Assembly: GCF_037042905.1 (NCBI RefSeq) | Contig: NC_087253.1 | Span: 17,276,001-17,340,000, forward strand | From: Lytechinus pictus | Lineage: Eukaryota > Echinodermata > Echinoidea > Temnopleuroida > Toxopneustidae | Reading direction: 5' to 3' | Length of the DNA stretch: 64,000 nucleotides | Shown here: one piece after another, positions 35,001-47,400 of the stretch | Position numbering within the stretch: the stretch's first letter is position 1 | Layout: each line of letters opens with the position of its first letter | Position numbers and translations under genes: made by a program | Notes under the pieces: generated by a model | What the model was told of the DNA's origin: nothing | The model's database searches: none | Seen by the model: only the letters and a program-made list of their open reading frames with translations

Positions 35001-37407
35001 TTCCTGCACTGCTTGCGCCAGTGCGAGGTAAAAGGCGGCGAAAGTCAGTTCGTTGATGCCAAACGAGTTGCAGAGACGCTCAAGGCGGAGGAACCGGAGT
35101 GGTACGAGTACATGACCAAGGTCAAACTTGACTTCCGGCTCCTTGGGATCGACTATATCGACTCGCATCTTCAGCATGCAAGGAACTTGATAGAGTGAGA
35201 AAAACCTTTTCATATTCAATTTTCTTCCAATTTCTCCCCAAAAGGTCACAAGAGGGGAACACAGCAACGACGGGCGAACGGTGCCTAGAAAAGCTGTCCT
35301 CCCTGGTTGTGACGCTGGCATGACATAACACTGTGTAACCATATGGCTTATTCTCTTGAAATTAATGACGCATAAATGCTTTTCAGGTATAGATTCCGGA
35401 GAAGCACTTAACTTGATCAAATGGTGAAATGGTTAGGAGGTGGGTATGTCTGGACTTGAAAAAAAAAACTCCACTTACCATCACGCTTGCTTGCATTCTT
35501 TCAAAAATAACGAAAATTACGCATAAATATTCTCAAGGACTACCTTGACCATCTTGCAATCAACAAGTTTTCGATGGGTCCATTTCATATGCAACAAACT
35601 AGCGTTTACTTACGTATTCCAGTAAGAGCATCACGTATTTACTTTCAGGATCCTCCTCTGGAATGCCAGCCAAGCCAGGTGGAATTATGCCATCATTCAT
35701 CGGACGGGTCTTGTTCTTCTGTCAGATGTGTCGTCAGGTTGGATGCTGATCAGCTACCAGATATTTGTTTTAAATCTAGGCCATGCTTGGAATACGTTTT
35801 TAAAAACTGGTCATATTCTACCTTATGTCAAGCAATCCCAAATGAAACTTTGACCAATCTGTTGCCAGTCTTCCATTGAACATCTTTTCATAATTTCAAT
35901 AACCTTGAACAGACAGCCCTTTTGTTCACAATCAAAATATGAATGTCTATGACCACTTATGTTGTATATGAAATGGACCTTCGAAAACGGTCAACAAAGA
36001 CATAGGAATCTGTCGATTTGCACAATTTGCTAAACATTATTTTCTTGATTTTACCATAGACTTGATGAGAATGGCGACTTCAGTACTCTGGCCTACAATG
36101 ACCAAACTCGATCACCTTACATGAATGTCCCCGTGGAAGAAGTAAGCAAGATCTACAAAGCTTTGAAGAAGTTCAACGACTTCCTCTACAGAAAGGAAAA
36201 CTTCATCGACTACAAACTCCAGCCAGGTAAGAAGATAATGTTATAGATTATTTTGCCCGAGAATAAATGAACGTATAAAGGGGCGGCACCACGGGGGGAT
36301 AGGGGGCAACAACCATTTGTATTAAAGTTTCAAGCAGTGTAAAGAAAAACAAGAGAAAAGGCAGGGAGGGGAGACAGGAGAGAATCAAATAGAGAGCTAT
36401 GAGTCATGTCACCCTATCATACAAAGAGGACAAAACGATGTCGCATTTTGTCTCATCCACCACCCCCCCCCCCCCCCCCCCTCCCACCTCCGATCAAAAT
36501 GCCCTCCAGCTGGGACTCCATGGCGCCGCGCGCTACTGCATGTATTAATGCATACATTATACAGGGGCGTTTAGTGTGTCGACCTGTACTTGACAGTTAT
36601 CAGATGAGTTTACACGGGATCGAGTGACGTGATGCAGTTGGTGGGTTGGAGTATGTGGGTGGGTTGTTATGGTGTGGACATGTGTATGATATGTTTTCTG
36701 AGTGCGTGTGTGTGTGTGAGTTGGTGTGTGTTAGAAGGATGAGTGTGTGCATACGTGGATATAGGATAAACGGGTTTTATATGTGCATGAGAAGATTGTG
36801 TATAAAATTATGTGAATCATGAGTGTGTATATTAAGAAAGGAGGATGAGTGGGTGGGTGTGAATGTGTGTGAGGGTGTGTGAGTATGAATGAGAAATTGT
36901 TGAGGGTGTGTGTATGTCGATGATGGGTAAGAATAAAAATGTGAGGTTTGCATTGATGTGTGTAAATGTGAAGATCGCGTAGTAAAAGCCTATTTGCGGT
37001 GGGATGATGCCGTTGTTGTATGGATGAGGGTGTGTTTGTGTATTTGTGTGTGTGTGTGTGTGTGTGTGTGTAGTGAGTGGGTTGTAATGTATGTGAAGGA
37101 TGGTTGAGTTGAGAGCTTGTTTAGTTCCAGGTCAAATACTAAATGAAAAAAATGCAGGTTGGTGACCGGAATGGGTTGACATTTGCGAAACGGTTTTAAA
37201 AATTATTATATTTTTATTTTCTTTGTAGGTGAAATCGTCGCCTTCGACAACAACCGCGTGATGCACGGACGCAGCGCGTACACTGTCAAGTTCGTCGACG
37301 GCGAGGACCATTCCAGACTTCTGATTGGTGGATTCCTAGACTGGGATGAAATCCATTCACGCATGCGCCTTGTCGACGAGCGCATGCACGGCACACCGAG
37401 GCTGTGA
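29029..37407 (+). CDS. BBOX1: Gamma-butyrobetaine dioxygenase-like protein, paralogue B (7 exons)
   Basis: Coding exons, joined in order: 29029-29168, 30415-30742, 32183-32484, 33647-33752, 34995-35194, 36060-36226 and 37229-37407. This gives 1422 nt and 473 residues with every GT-AG junction in frame. Intron phases match paralogue A at all six positions, and exons 4 to 7 have identical lengths, so the two genes arose by tandem duplication. The role is that of the family: Fe(II)/2-oxoglutarate hydroxylation of gamma-butyrobetaine, the last step of carnitine synthesis. Residues 1-46 form an Arg/Ser/Ala-rich presequence without acidic residues. The zinc ligands are Cys117, Cys119, Cys122 (NCRCPDCY) and His163. 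The iron ligands are His281, Asp283 (HLD) and His427 (VMHGRSAY); Arg444 probably binds 2-oxoglutarate. A Cys cluster at 47-57 is absent from paralogue A. The substrate could instead be another betaine. Confidence 0.93.
31590..32150. repeat. Repetitive stretch in BBOX-B intron 2
   Basis: GGTTCTTTATACAACC and GGTTCTTTACACAACC repeat directly, and TTGTATAAAGAACC repeats them inverted. The outer ends (CACTCTAAGAAA and CTAAGAGTA) are loosely inverted, suggesting a decayed foldback element. Confidence 0.4.
32988..33570. mobile_element. TTAA-flanked foldback element (family 1), full copy, BBOX-B intron 3
   Basis: The left end is AGGTCAAGTCCACC and the right end is GGTGTACTTGTTCT. TTAA occurs on both sides (32984-32987 and 33571-33574). 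The arms carry TTTCATCAAAATCGGATG and its inverted copy ATCCGATTTTGATGAAAT, followed by AATAAGAAAGTTATGA. The centre holds GATGATGTCCCTCACTCAC. The left-edge element at 1-229 belongs to the same family. Confidence 0.85.
33930..34152 (+). mobile_element. LINE 3' end remnant with GAATT tail, BBOX-B intron 4
   Basis: It contains repeated GTATTGTATTT, AGGCGTATCCCGTCACAAGC, then AATAAATGTTTATTTGAATT and several TTGAA units as a tail. No reverse transcriptase part remains. Same family as 18716-18905. Confidence 0.6.
37045..37071 (+). repeat. (GT)n microsatellite in BBOX-B intron 6
   Basis: Thirteen GT units at the centre of a wider GT-rich tract from about 36640 to 37090. Confidence 0.95.
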
Positions 37408-37570
37408 AGCTGTTGATCATACCGATTTAGAAGTTTGAGAAGAAGTATTAACTTCTGTCGACAAAATATGAATATATTTCTCCGTTCTTTCCTTTCATGC
37501 ATGGAAATCTTAATCCTGAAATTACCTTTTCTATGTTTCGAATACTGACACTCACTTTGTATATACAACC

Positions 37571-37785
37571 CTTGCTGACTCGTACAATTAGACTTACTGC
37601 CGAAAGCATGTAACTAATGTATACATTAAATTAAATCAATCCAAATTTTGTTAGCCACTTTCTGAGTCTTTTCAAATCCTTGAATACATTGTGCAACACT
37701 TGCTGACTCGTACAATATTAGGCTTACTGCCGAAAGCATAAATTCAAATTAGATTAAAATCAACCAAGATTCTGTAGCCACAATC
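37571..37785 (+). repeat. 128-bp tandem duplication in the BBOX-B 3' UTR
   Basis: CTTGCTGACTCGTACAAT followed by CTTACTGCCGAAAGCAT occurs at 37571 and again at 37699. Both copies continue through similar A/T-rich sequence to GTAGCCAC or GTTAGCCAC. Confidence 0.8.
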
Positions 37786-37857
37786 TTGAAGCATTTATTG
37801 TTGATATTGTGTACATTTATTAAAGCTGATATCGTTTCAAATACAAAAAGTTGCGTA

Positions 37858-37863
37858 AATAAA
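37858..37863 (+). terminator. Candidate poly(A) signal of BBOX-B
   Basis: AATAAA about 450 bp after the stop codon, followed by T-rich sequence. It is the first canonical hexamer downstream of the coding region that I noticed. Confidence 0.45.
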
Positions 37864-38452
37864 CTGTACATACATATATTTTTCTTTTTAATGTAAATAT
37901 GTTTAATCATGTTCGGTATATAAATTTATTTACATTCAATTACTATCAATAAGATTAATCATAGGAATGAATGTAGCTATGTCAAATATCATTGTGTTTA
38001 GATTAAATTGGCACGCTTGAATTTCAGTCAATATTGAATTAACATCAATGTTATATGATATTTACATAGGTATGTATAAACAGTATCAGGATAGTACGTT
38101 CTGTTATCATGTATACCATACCTTATCGTTCATTAATTTCTCATTGGTGAGGGGGAGGGGTGGTTCTGTTGGAATTTATAATCCCATCATGGAAATGGCA
38201 CATATGAGTATAGGCCTATATTATGCCCTTCATTTTTTTTTTATTCTTCGTTCGCCCTACAGCTATCCAAAAATAAATCTATCCTGAATTAACCAAACAA
38301 TAAGATCTAGACCAAGTCTGTGCCATGGGGGAATATTGCCGCGGGGGAAGGCATCCACCGTCACCTAGGGGTTTTTTGTGTTTGTGATTAAAAATGGCGT
38401 AAATTGTAAGATAGGTGGAACCCCAACCCCCCCCCCCCCCAAAAAAAAAAAA

Positions 38453-38493
<41 letters not shown>

Positions 38494-38515
38494 TAATAAT
38501 AATAATAAAATAAAT
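38453..38515. repeat. (AAT)n microsatellite
   Basis: About 20 AAT units preceded by a C-run and an A-run at 38428-38452. Confidence 0.95.
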
Positions 38516-40059
38516 AAAATTTTAAAAAATAAAAATTTAAAAAATTAAACGAGAAAATAAAACAAATAGAAACCATTTTGACACCTGGCACCCCCTCTCT
38601 CTCAAAATACTCTGATCCAGTCTAGATCAAATCTCACCCAAGCTGATCCGCCCCACATTTTGACAGGAAGATCATGAATGCAAGGAAGAAATTATCCAAT
38701 GTGCTTCGAAACATTTGACCTTAACAGGAAGTAACGGAAATTATATATCTCCTTAATCTAAAAACAGTAATTTAATAACGTCGAATAGAGTTCATCTGCG
38801 CCGGGGAATCCCAAACATTGTTTAAGTTTTAAACTCAAATGCTCAATGCATGGTTTATTGTTGTCATAATTCAATCAGTTACTGTCAAATCATCATTCAG
38901 TCAACTGTCAAATAATAGGTCAAAGTTAAATTATTTACATATTCCACATCGGAGAGAAGGTAAATATTTTTTTCTTATTCCTTAATCATGTAAACACACT
39001 GCAGATCTGTAGAAAAAAATATAGAATGTGATTATTATTCGAAAAGTATTGTGTTTATGCCTCAATACAAACAATTATTTGTCAAGCTATTTTGTTATTT
39101 TTTATTTTTTTGTATTCACAAATATTTGGTGTATGGTCTTTCTAAATGTTGTAAAACCTAAAAAGAGAATACAATTGTGTTTAATGAAAACTTAGCCACA
39201 TTCTTGGAACGAATAGAAGTTTCATTTTCGTGATAGACCTATTCAATTGCGCATTGCCTTAATAATAACGTACTAGCAAGTTTTATATTTATTTGTGTGT
39301 GTATTGGGATGTGAAAACTCCTTAATTTCTACTTCAATTTATTTTACCATGAAAATATTACGTCATCATGTTCAAAACTACATATCAACAATGTGCTACT
39401 GTTATTATTTATGAATTGCATGCCTGTAAATAAAATAAATGCAAAACGATTTCGTTCTCTTTCTATTTTCTCCATTGTTATTTTTTTTTTTTGTGTGTGA
39501 TTTTAGTTAATAATTTTGTATGAATAAGTGTCATTTAGGTCCCGCGATTGCGCCATCTAATTAGGGTGAAATTTACAATGCGTCATAATGATAGAAATAG
39601 AATGTCTTTTGTCAGAATATCCGATTACCAATAATCCTCCGGTAAATAAAACTGGAAATAAAACTTGGTTATTTTTAGTTGAATTAAATATTTCGATAGC
39701 AAAAATTAACGTGGTTGTCGCCCAAAGAAAATTTACATGCAAAGGAAAAGAAAAGGTAATTGCGAATGAGGATGATCAGATCTCTCTCTCTCTCTCTCTT
39801 TCTCTCCCTTACAAGTTAAAAACCTAAATCTTAAATCACCAATTAAAATGACCAAGGCGTGATCCCTTGTTTTGTAATGTTAGATAAACATTTTCATTGT
39901 GGTAGAATCATCTGTTCTCACGCGAAATCCAATTATTCAGTTGAATCTAACATGTTCAATAGTATAATCTAACATTTTGAAAATATGGTCACTCCTCGGT
40001 GCTTTTTAAGGTTTCGGTGTGAGTGGGTGTGTGTGGAAGGTGTGTTTGAGATTTTACAG
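38516..40059. other. Spacer between BBOX-B and DNPH1
   Basis: No gene recognised. A (CT)n patch lies at 39782-39806. Confidence 0.5.
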
Positions 40060-40217
40060 ACGTGTGTCAAATCATATATGATTATTTACGTCTGGGACCG
40101 ACCTTTAACGTCACCATCCGAAAGACGTGACCAGCGCTTGAACCTCTGAATCAATAGGCCTATGCGACTTCCCCCACGTAGCTTGTGGATTACAGGCGCA
40201 CGCCACAGCGCTCAGTG
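40060..40217 (-). mobile_element. SINE with 7SL/Alu-like head
   Basis: On the - strand from about 40215, CTGTGGCGTGCGCCTGTAAT leads into CCACAAGCTACGTGGG, close to the start of the Alu domain of 7SL RNA as I remember it. A B-box-like GGTTCAAGCGC follows. The 3' part GACGTTAAAGGTCGGTCCC resembles SINE bodies of marine invertebrates. A 7SL-related SINE is plausible, but chance similarity in a tRNA-type SINE cannot be excluded. Confidence 0.4.
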
Positions 40218-40221
40218 TTTG

Positions 40222-40600
40222 ATAATAATAATAATAATAATGAATATTTAGAGGCGCTAAAAACAAAAAGTACCATAGCGCAGACAATGTATGAATAATA
40301 ATTTACCATTTGCAATAATTACTCCAATATTCAAGATAAAAAGGGAAATTAATTATTGAGGAAAAAGGTATGTCTTAAGGGAAAATTTGAAGCCAAGAAC
40401 ACTGGAAGCATTTCTTACTGAAAGAGGGATAGCATTCCAAGTCTTGGCAGCTGCTACAGCAAAACGTTTTTCGGCAGAGGAGAGTTTTGACAAGGGAATG
40501 CAAAGTCTGCATGTGTCAGTGATTGAACGAAGATTACGAGAGGGTGTGTATAATTTGATGGTATTATTAAGATATTATTAAGATGGTACTATTAAGATAT
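40222..40600 (-). mobile_element. LINE/SINE-type 3' remnant with AAT tail
   Basis: An AATAATAATAATAA stretch at 40224-40242 is followed by AGAGGCGCTAAAAACAAAAAG and, further on, GAGGGATAGCATTCCAAGTC. This layout resembles 3' regions of animal LINEs read in reverse. No intact coding region. Confidence 0.35.
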
Positions 40601-41141
40601 TTCGAGTGCAGTCATTATGATTATAAAAATCCTGGAGGGTCCCCCACCCCTGGATCCGCCGCTGATACTTCTTACCCCTCTTCCTCCCCCATCCTTTGAT
40701 ATAGTCATGTGAAGCCTTTTTATGAGCAAGTGGATAATGATTCTATAGGGTATTTTTCGTGCATATATCATGTAATTGTGAGAACTCAAATTTTTATTTC
40801 AATGCACCCACTCCATCAAAGCTTGAAAAACTAAATTCTTATGGGGTATTCTATTCCTATATTAAATAAGGCAAAACAAATTGGGGGAACGTGATTATCA
40901 ACTTAATTTTGTGATTTGGAAAAGGGGCAGCTTGGAAAAGATTCTGAAATAACCCCGGGTAAGTTTGACTCTCAAATTTGTCCTTAGGCTCCGGTCCTAG
41001 TCGAAATTACCCGGCATGAGGTCGATCCGTCGTCACAGAAATTACATCGGACCATATTTCGGTTAGATCTTTTACGGTGTGGTACTAACCGACTCGGGGT
41101 CTTATACGTCGATCTGACCAAGAATTTTTTTAGAGTGGGTG

Positions 41142-41376
41142 CACTGTAAAAACTGGTGTTAAAACTGACACCAGTTGGTGTTAGTAGAGGACCACACCCC
41201 GAGGTGTTAAAATTACACCCTAGAGATTGAACATAACACCAGAGTGCAAATGTAACAACCAAATGTGTTGTAATAACACCTATAGGTGTTAAAATAACAC
41301 CATCAATTTAACACCGGAGTAAAATAACTGGTGTGGTCCTCTATGTACACCGGTTAACACCACAGTTTTTGCTGTG
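41142..41376. mobile_element. MITE with GTGTTA repeats
   Basis: The left end CACTGTAAAAACTGGTGTTA and the right end AACACCACAGTTTTTGCTGTG are inverted. The inner pair AGAGGACCACACC and GGTGTGGTCCTCT also matches. GGTGTTA/TAACACC words repeat throughout. It ends 73 bp before the DNPH1 start codon, so it may lie in or near that promoter. Relative of 51620-51867. Confidence 0.75.
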
Positions 41377-41449
41377 TGGGGCCGTGGGGTGGTATAATAC
41401 ATAATTATGATGTAAAAATGATATTTATTTATACAGTTAAATTGAAGAC

Positions 41450-44400
41450 ATGTCTCGACAGTTTCTAAAGATCTACTTCGGACGCAGTATCAGGGGTGGG
41501 CAGAAGGAGGAGGATGCTAATGTCTTCGGTTTCCTCGTTCGGGAACTCAAGAAATACGGTGAAGTCCTGACAGAGAAATTTGGAGACGATAAGGCAATAC
41601 AGAAGGAAGATGAAGGTCGGTCACGAGAAATGTTTTAAGATTTGAAAATAGGGAGCTGTTATTCGAACACACTTAAAATGTTGGGAAACATACTGTCCAC
41701 TGTGTTGGGAAACGCATGTTGGTAAAAACATATATATATGCTTGGCAATTATTATCCAATTAAGCAAATTTATTACCCAATTATTAGTTTTTATTTCCCA
41801 ATTTGGGCAGAATTTTAATCAACAGTTGTGTCGACAGTATTTCATATTCAAATTGTTTTATTCTCTCAGTAAAACCTTTACATAAAAACAAATATATTAC
41901 AAAGTTAAAATACATGTATTACAAATCGGTGTCTAAAAATTGGATTTTGGTTCAGAATCATATATGTTGCCCAAGGTTTGGCATTTTTTGCCCAACTATT
42001 TTAAGAGTGAATAACAATGGGTTACAACAATGAGTCCATATGTTCAGGGGGAATCGATCACATTCTGAGGACACATATATCATTTCATATTTCCTTTCGT
42101 AAAAGTCGCCCCCCCCCCACCCCTGCATTCGCATATCGACTATATTTTGTAAAATTAAACGAAACTTTTAAATATGCCATAACTTTCTTATTTCACTTCA
42201 GATATTGTGTGCTTGTTTTGATATTTTTTGTCTCTATAATATTCCAGTCAACTTTCTGTCGGGTGTTACTGGGCAGCCGGGAATAAGTTGAGTTCATTTT
42301 TGGTCATGAACTCATGCAATAAAAAGGGGCACATATTTTATCTGTGACGCGTTTATTTGGGAGAATTATTGGTATACATGTAGGGGCGAAGAACAGTTAA
42401 GAATTGTTTTGCGCATGCGCATATCAGTATTTTGGTGAGGTAAATGGGTCGCAGAAGTTGCGTTGCGAATCTAAAGCTGATTAATGTTCTTTTTTGGGGG
42501 GGAGATTGTATGCACCTAATCGGGGTGATAAAATTTTCTCTCTTTTTTCTATTTTTCCAGTTACATCTGATGAAGCAATTTACCAAGCTGACATCAAACT
42601 TATCGACCAGGCGGATGGTAAATGAGGAATCGTCTTTATTTCCATAAACATGTTTCGACAACATTGACAAAACTTGAAGGTTTTGTTGATACAGGAAAGT
42701 TAAGAATTTCATTATCCCAGCTCATTAGACCACTAATAATATTGAAACGGGTGAGGACATGGTTTACGATTATATATATAATAGGCATATACAGGAGGGG
42801 GATCCGGCCGGATTTACCAAAAGGGACCCACTAAAATGTTGACAATTAAAACAGGGGAAGCTTTCATCACTCACAGTCACATGATACATTTTCGAGTTTT
42901 TGTGGCTTTTTTGTAAAGGGCGTAAGAGGGAAAGGAGCTAAGCCCCCTCCTGGAATCTGAAATACATGAGTTGCCGATTAAACATTTCTATTTTTTGAGA
43001 AAAATCTGTGAAGTTAATGGTAAGTGAGGTCAGTCAACAAAGCATGGCTATACGAAGCGGGGAGGCGACACGGGTTGCCCCCTCTCTCCCCAGAAATTTT
43101 GAAAACTTACATTCTCCACTGAAAATGTTCACAAACTTCACCAAAAGTGTGCATTAATCATTCAATTTCACTTTAGAAAATGCAAAAGTGTCCCCATAAC
43201 AAGCTTGTTCGCCATCGCTCCCTCGCTTTGGAGTTTCCCCCCCCCCCAAAAAAAAAATAATAAATAAATAAAAAAAAAAAAAAAATACTCGTCTTGTACC
43301 CCCATCCCATCTCCCCAACCCGAAAAACTTATGTGTATGCGCCGAGCAAGGAAACCAACCTAATCAGCTTAGCTTTCATTAACGTTAATTAGCTCTGGCA
43401 TCAGTCAAATTGTATCTTTAACCTGACTTTGGGCCTTTTCACACGTGAATCTTGAATCATCATTGTAATCAGTGGCGGACCGTGACCCGGAGGAGACAAA
43501 GCATTGGGGGGACACAGCATTGTTCACAAACAATACAGTGCCCCCCCCCCCTCAATGCTTGTAATGTTTGCTATTGTAATCATGACTGTGATTCGCGTTC
43601 GTGATTCTAATCATGTTCTAGTTTGGTTTCACACGTGCTAAATATTGGTCATTAGCTTTATTTTTTACTGGAATCATCATTCAAATTACGATTTTTTTTT
43701 TACCGTGTGAAAGGGCGGTTGGCAAAACTTGGAGAATGGAATTGTGACCGTTTTAAACTATTGAGTCAAGTATGACGTGAGACTGAGGAACAAATGATAA
43801 TTATTAGCAATTAATAAATTGAAATCCACCACTATTTATTCAAATGTAATTTACCAGAGATAAATTACTGTCCGCCCTCTAAATTCTGATTACAATTCTG
43901 AAGCGGCAGAGTGAGAAACTATACACGAATTATCCATTTCGGGTTGATGGAACCAAATTTGACACACAAGTAGGTATTAGTCAGTAACACAATAAATTCA
44001 GAATATGATACATCTAAATTCTGCACATGTGGCCGTATAGTCCAGGATAGAAGAGGCATAACCTTGCTTTTTTATACATACAATATTTTTTGATGGTTTC
44101 TTGTCAATTCGAGGGTACTGATTATGAATCTGAATGATGCCACTAGTGTAACCTTGAGTATTTTCTGCAATTTTCATGGGTAATTTGCATATTTTGACGG
44201 CCATATTGGATTTTGCCAATTTGCGGGAAATGCTCAAGGTTTAACAAGAGTGGCATCATCCAGATTCGTAATCAGCACCCTAGAATTGACAAGAAACCAT
44301 CAAAATATATTGTATATATAAAAAAACAGGGTTTGGTCAAGTTTCTATGGGGCCTATCCTGGACTAGTAGGACCTTTTTTATAAGTCGTCATCGGGGCAT

Positions 44401-47400
44401 TCCACCCCCCCCCCCCACCCGAGCCTTTCATCCGATTAACATTGCCTGAATGTAAAGTGACAGTTAGGTATAGTAATTAGTATCAGTAATCCATTTTCGA
44501 ATGATTGTCACATGTTCACGAAAACACAGATTCAATTCACTAAAAAGGGGGTTATTTACCCCTTTCCCTCCACCCCCCATAAAAAAGCAAATAGCACAGA
44601 GTTCACGACTATTGCGATGAAACGATCTAAAATTGCTATATATGAAAGTGATTTTTTTTGTGTGTTCAAATATAATTTGTTCGCTTTGAACCAATGTGAT
44701 ACTTTATTTATTTCATGATTTAAAATATTGTATAAGGAAGTGAGATTTTTATGAGAAAAAAAATATTTGTATCGTCAGCGAATAATACAAAAGATAAAAT
44801 GGATGATGTATTAATAATATCATTGACACATAGTAAAAATAATAGTGGGCCTAAGATGGAGCCTTGAGGGACACCACAATGAACTAAAAGTGAATCAGAG
44901 TCGTAACCATTAATGCCACGTATTGTTTTCGATTTCTTAAGAAATCTTTAAACCGAAGGAGGGATTGACCTCGTACGCCGTAATAATTAAGTTTTGAGAG
45001 TAAAATGTCGTGATTAAGTGTATCAAATGCCTTACTAAGGTTACAAAATATGTGACTTGTAAAGGCGATTACGTGTATGTATTGATTTCAATATACCTTT
45101 TGTTATCCAGGGATGTTTGGGGTTCGATTATTTTTCATTCTACCTATGTGGATATTCTTATCATAATAATGTTGTAATTTATCATTAAAGCGATTATATG
45201 ATGTGTTGTTTCGATAATTCAATATTACGTCACAATGGATGAGCAGACGAATCATGATAAATCTGTTGGACGAAACAGCTAGTATTTATATTGGCTGCAT
45301 GCATTCTAAAGGTAAGTTGTAACTGCCCGCTTTAAATCAAATTAAGGCCCCATATTACACATCATCTTTTCTCTAATTATTTTGCCTTTTGACTTCACAG
45401 CACCTATATGAAAAAAGTCCTGATGATGATCATTTTTTTTCAATGTAGCCTCATGACTCAAAGCAAGATTTTGAGATATCTCCTATTCTGAATTTGTTTA
45501 TATATCTACAGTTTTACCAAGTGTTGTTTAATCAACCCAATTGAAATTCATGGTTTTGCCGCTCCACCATTACCTTTTATACGTAATGTATCATCCTAAA
45601 GAGAATGTTAATCAAGTCCTATATACGCAACAAGAACTGTTTCGAACTGTGCACACATTGCATGACGTATCGTACACATCTGCTCCAGTATATAGTATTA
45701 TGACTGTGAACCAAGGGCGGAAATCTCTCCCCAAAGGTAGGGGGACCAGGGGCTTGAAAATTTGACAAGCAAAAAAAAAAGTTATCACACCGAATGTAAC
45801 GTCATTTCCACCAAAATAAATTTGACAAACCAAAAAAAAAAGGTTATCACCCAAAACGTAAAGTCATCTCGTCCAAAATACATGTTTTATTTCGAATTTG
45901 AATGATGTATTTCTTTCCATCATAAAAAACAAAAATAGTAGGGGGATATTTGATAATGTGTCTCCACTACTATTTTACCTGGGATTTCTGCCCATGCTGT
46001 GAACGACTGACTTTTATTTCCAGGGGCTTATGCTATGGTTTTGTTTTACTCGCGATTAAAAAATACATAAAACATACACAAAATATGCATTGCATGATCA
46101 AATGATTATATACAACAATATTTCAACATAACAATGAATGTAATACAAAATTATAACAATCATATCGTAGGGATAAACCCGTTTTCAGTTTGGCTACGAA
46201 TAGCCAATATGTTCTTCCCCGGATGGGAGAATGGGGTCCCCCCCCCCTCTCCCTACATGAGTTTTAATCAATTGCAATATTAAGTTAGGATCAGTGGCGC
46301 AAAGAATCGAGCATTTTGAGGCAGGGGAAACATGGCGTAGGCCTACGAGGGAGGGGGGAGAGGGGGGTTCGAAAAATAATTGTGCCTGAGTACAAAAATT
46401 TACCATTTTTTAAATAAGATTCTAATTGTGTGACCGACTTTAAAATAATATCCAGAAAATAATTTAATATTTCACACTTCACCTTTCATTTTCTTTCTCT
46501 GTCATCTTTGGCCCTTTTTTCTTGATTGTGGAACCATAATTTTTTTCGGGAATGACTCATAAGCTATGCTCCAAAGCCCTCTCCGTATACGTCAGTTGTT
46601 CTGATTATTGATTCATAAATTGTTATAATTTCACAGTTATGGTAGCAGAAGTTAGCAATCCTTCGATTGGTGTCGGTTACGAGATAGGAAGGGCGCACGA
46701 TGGGAAAAAGAAGATACTCTGTCTATACAGACCCGAAGGTGCTCCAAAAAGTAAGTGCAAATACTAAAAAATACAATTTGATTACAAGTTTATTGATACA
46801 AATCCTGATATTCAAGGATCATCATCAATAAAACAAAATCTGCATATACACGTATATATAATCCATGCCCCCCCCCCCCTTTAGTTGCTGGTTCAAATAT
46901 CTTTTTAAAAATTTGGGCCTAAGCTATCATTGCTTTAGATAAGTCAAAATCCATACATCAAAAGCATGTATGGCAATTTCTGACAACCACCCGCCCCCGG
47001 GGGGGGGGCACTCAGTATAATGCATAGTGGGTATGTGCCGCGGAGGGGACCCCCATTTTTACACTCAAATTTCCGTTCCAAGGCATAGCATTTTGTCTTA
47101 TTGAGAAAAATAACAAAGAAAGCCGCTCCAAAGCATAGCATTTTCTTCTTATCGAGAAAAAAAGAAGAAAGAAATCCGCTCCAAAGCTTCGCATATTTTT
47201 CGTTACGCCGTTCCGGTCGCATTGATCTGCTACAGTGAGCTGCAATTTTGGTGAAAAGCGGCCGCAGAGCGCTGTTTGACCATCGCCTCTGCGCGAGCGC
47301 ACCCGGCGGAGGCACTGGGCGGAGACCGCGCTAGCTGCATCATGCACGCATGCCCGTTCCATAGGGATGCATACGCACTTACACGCTGGCGATCCACTAG

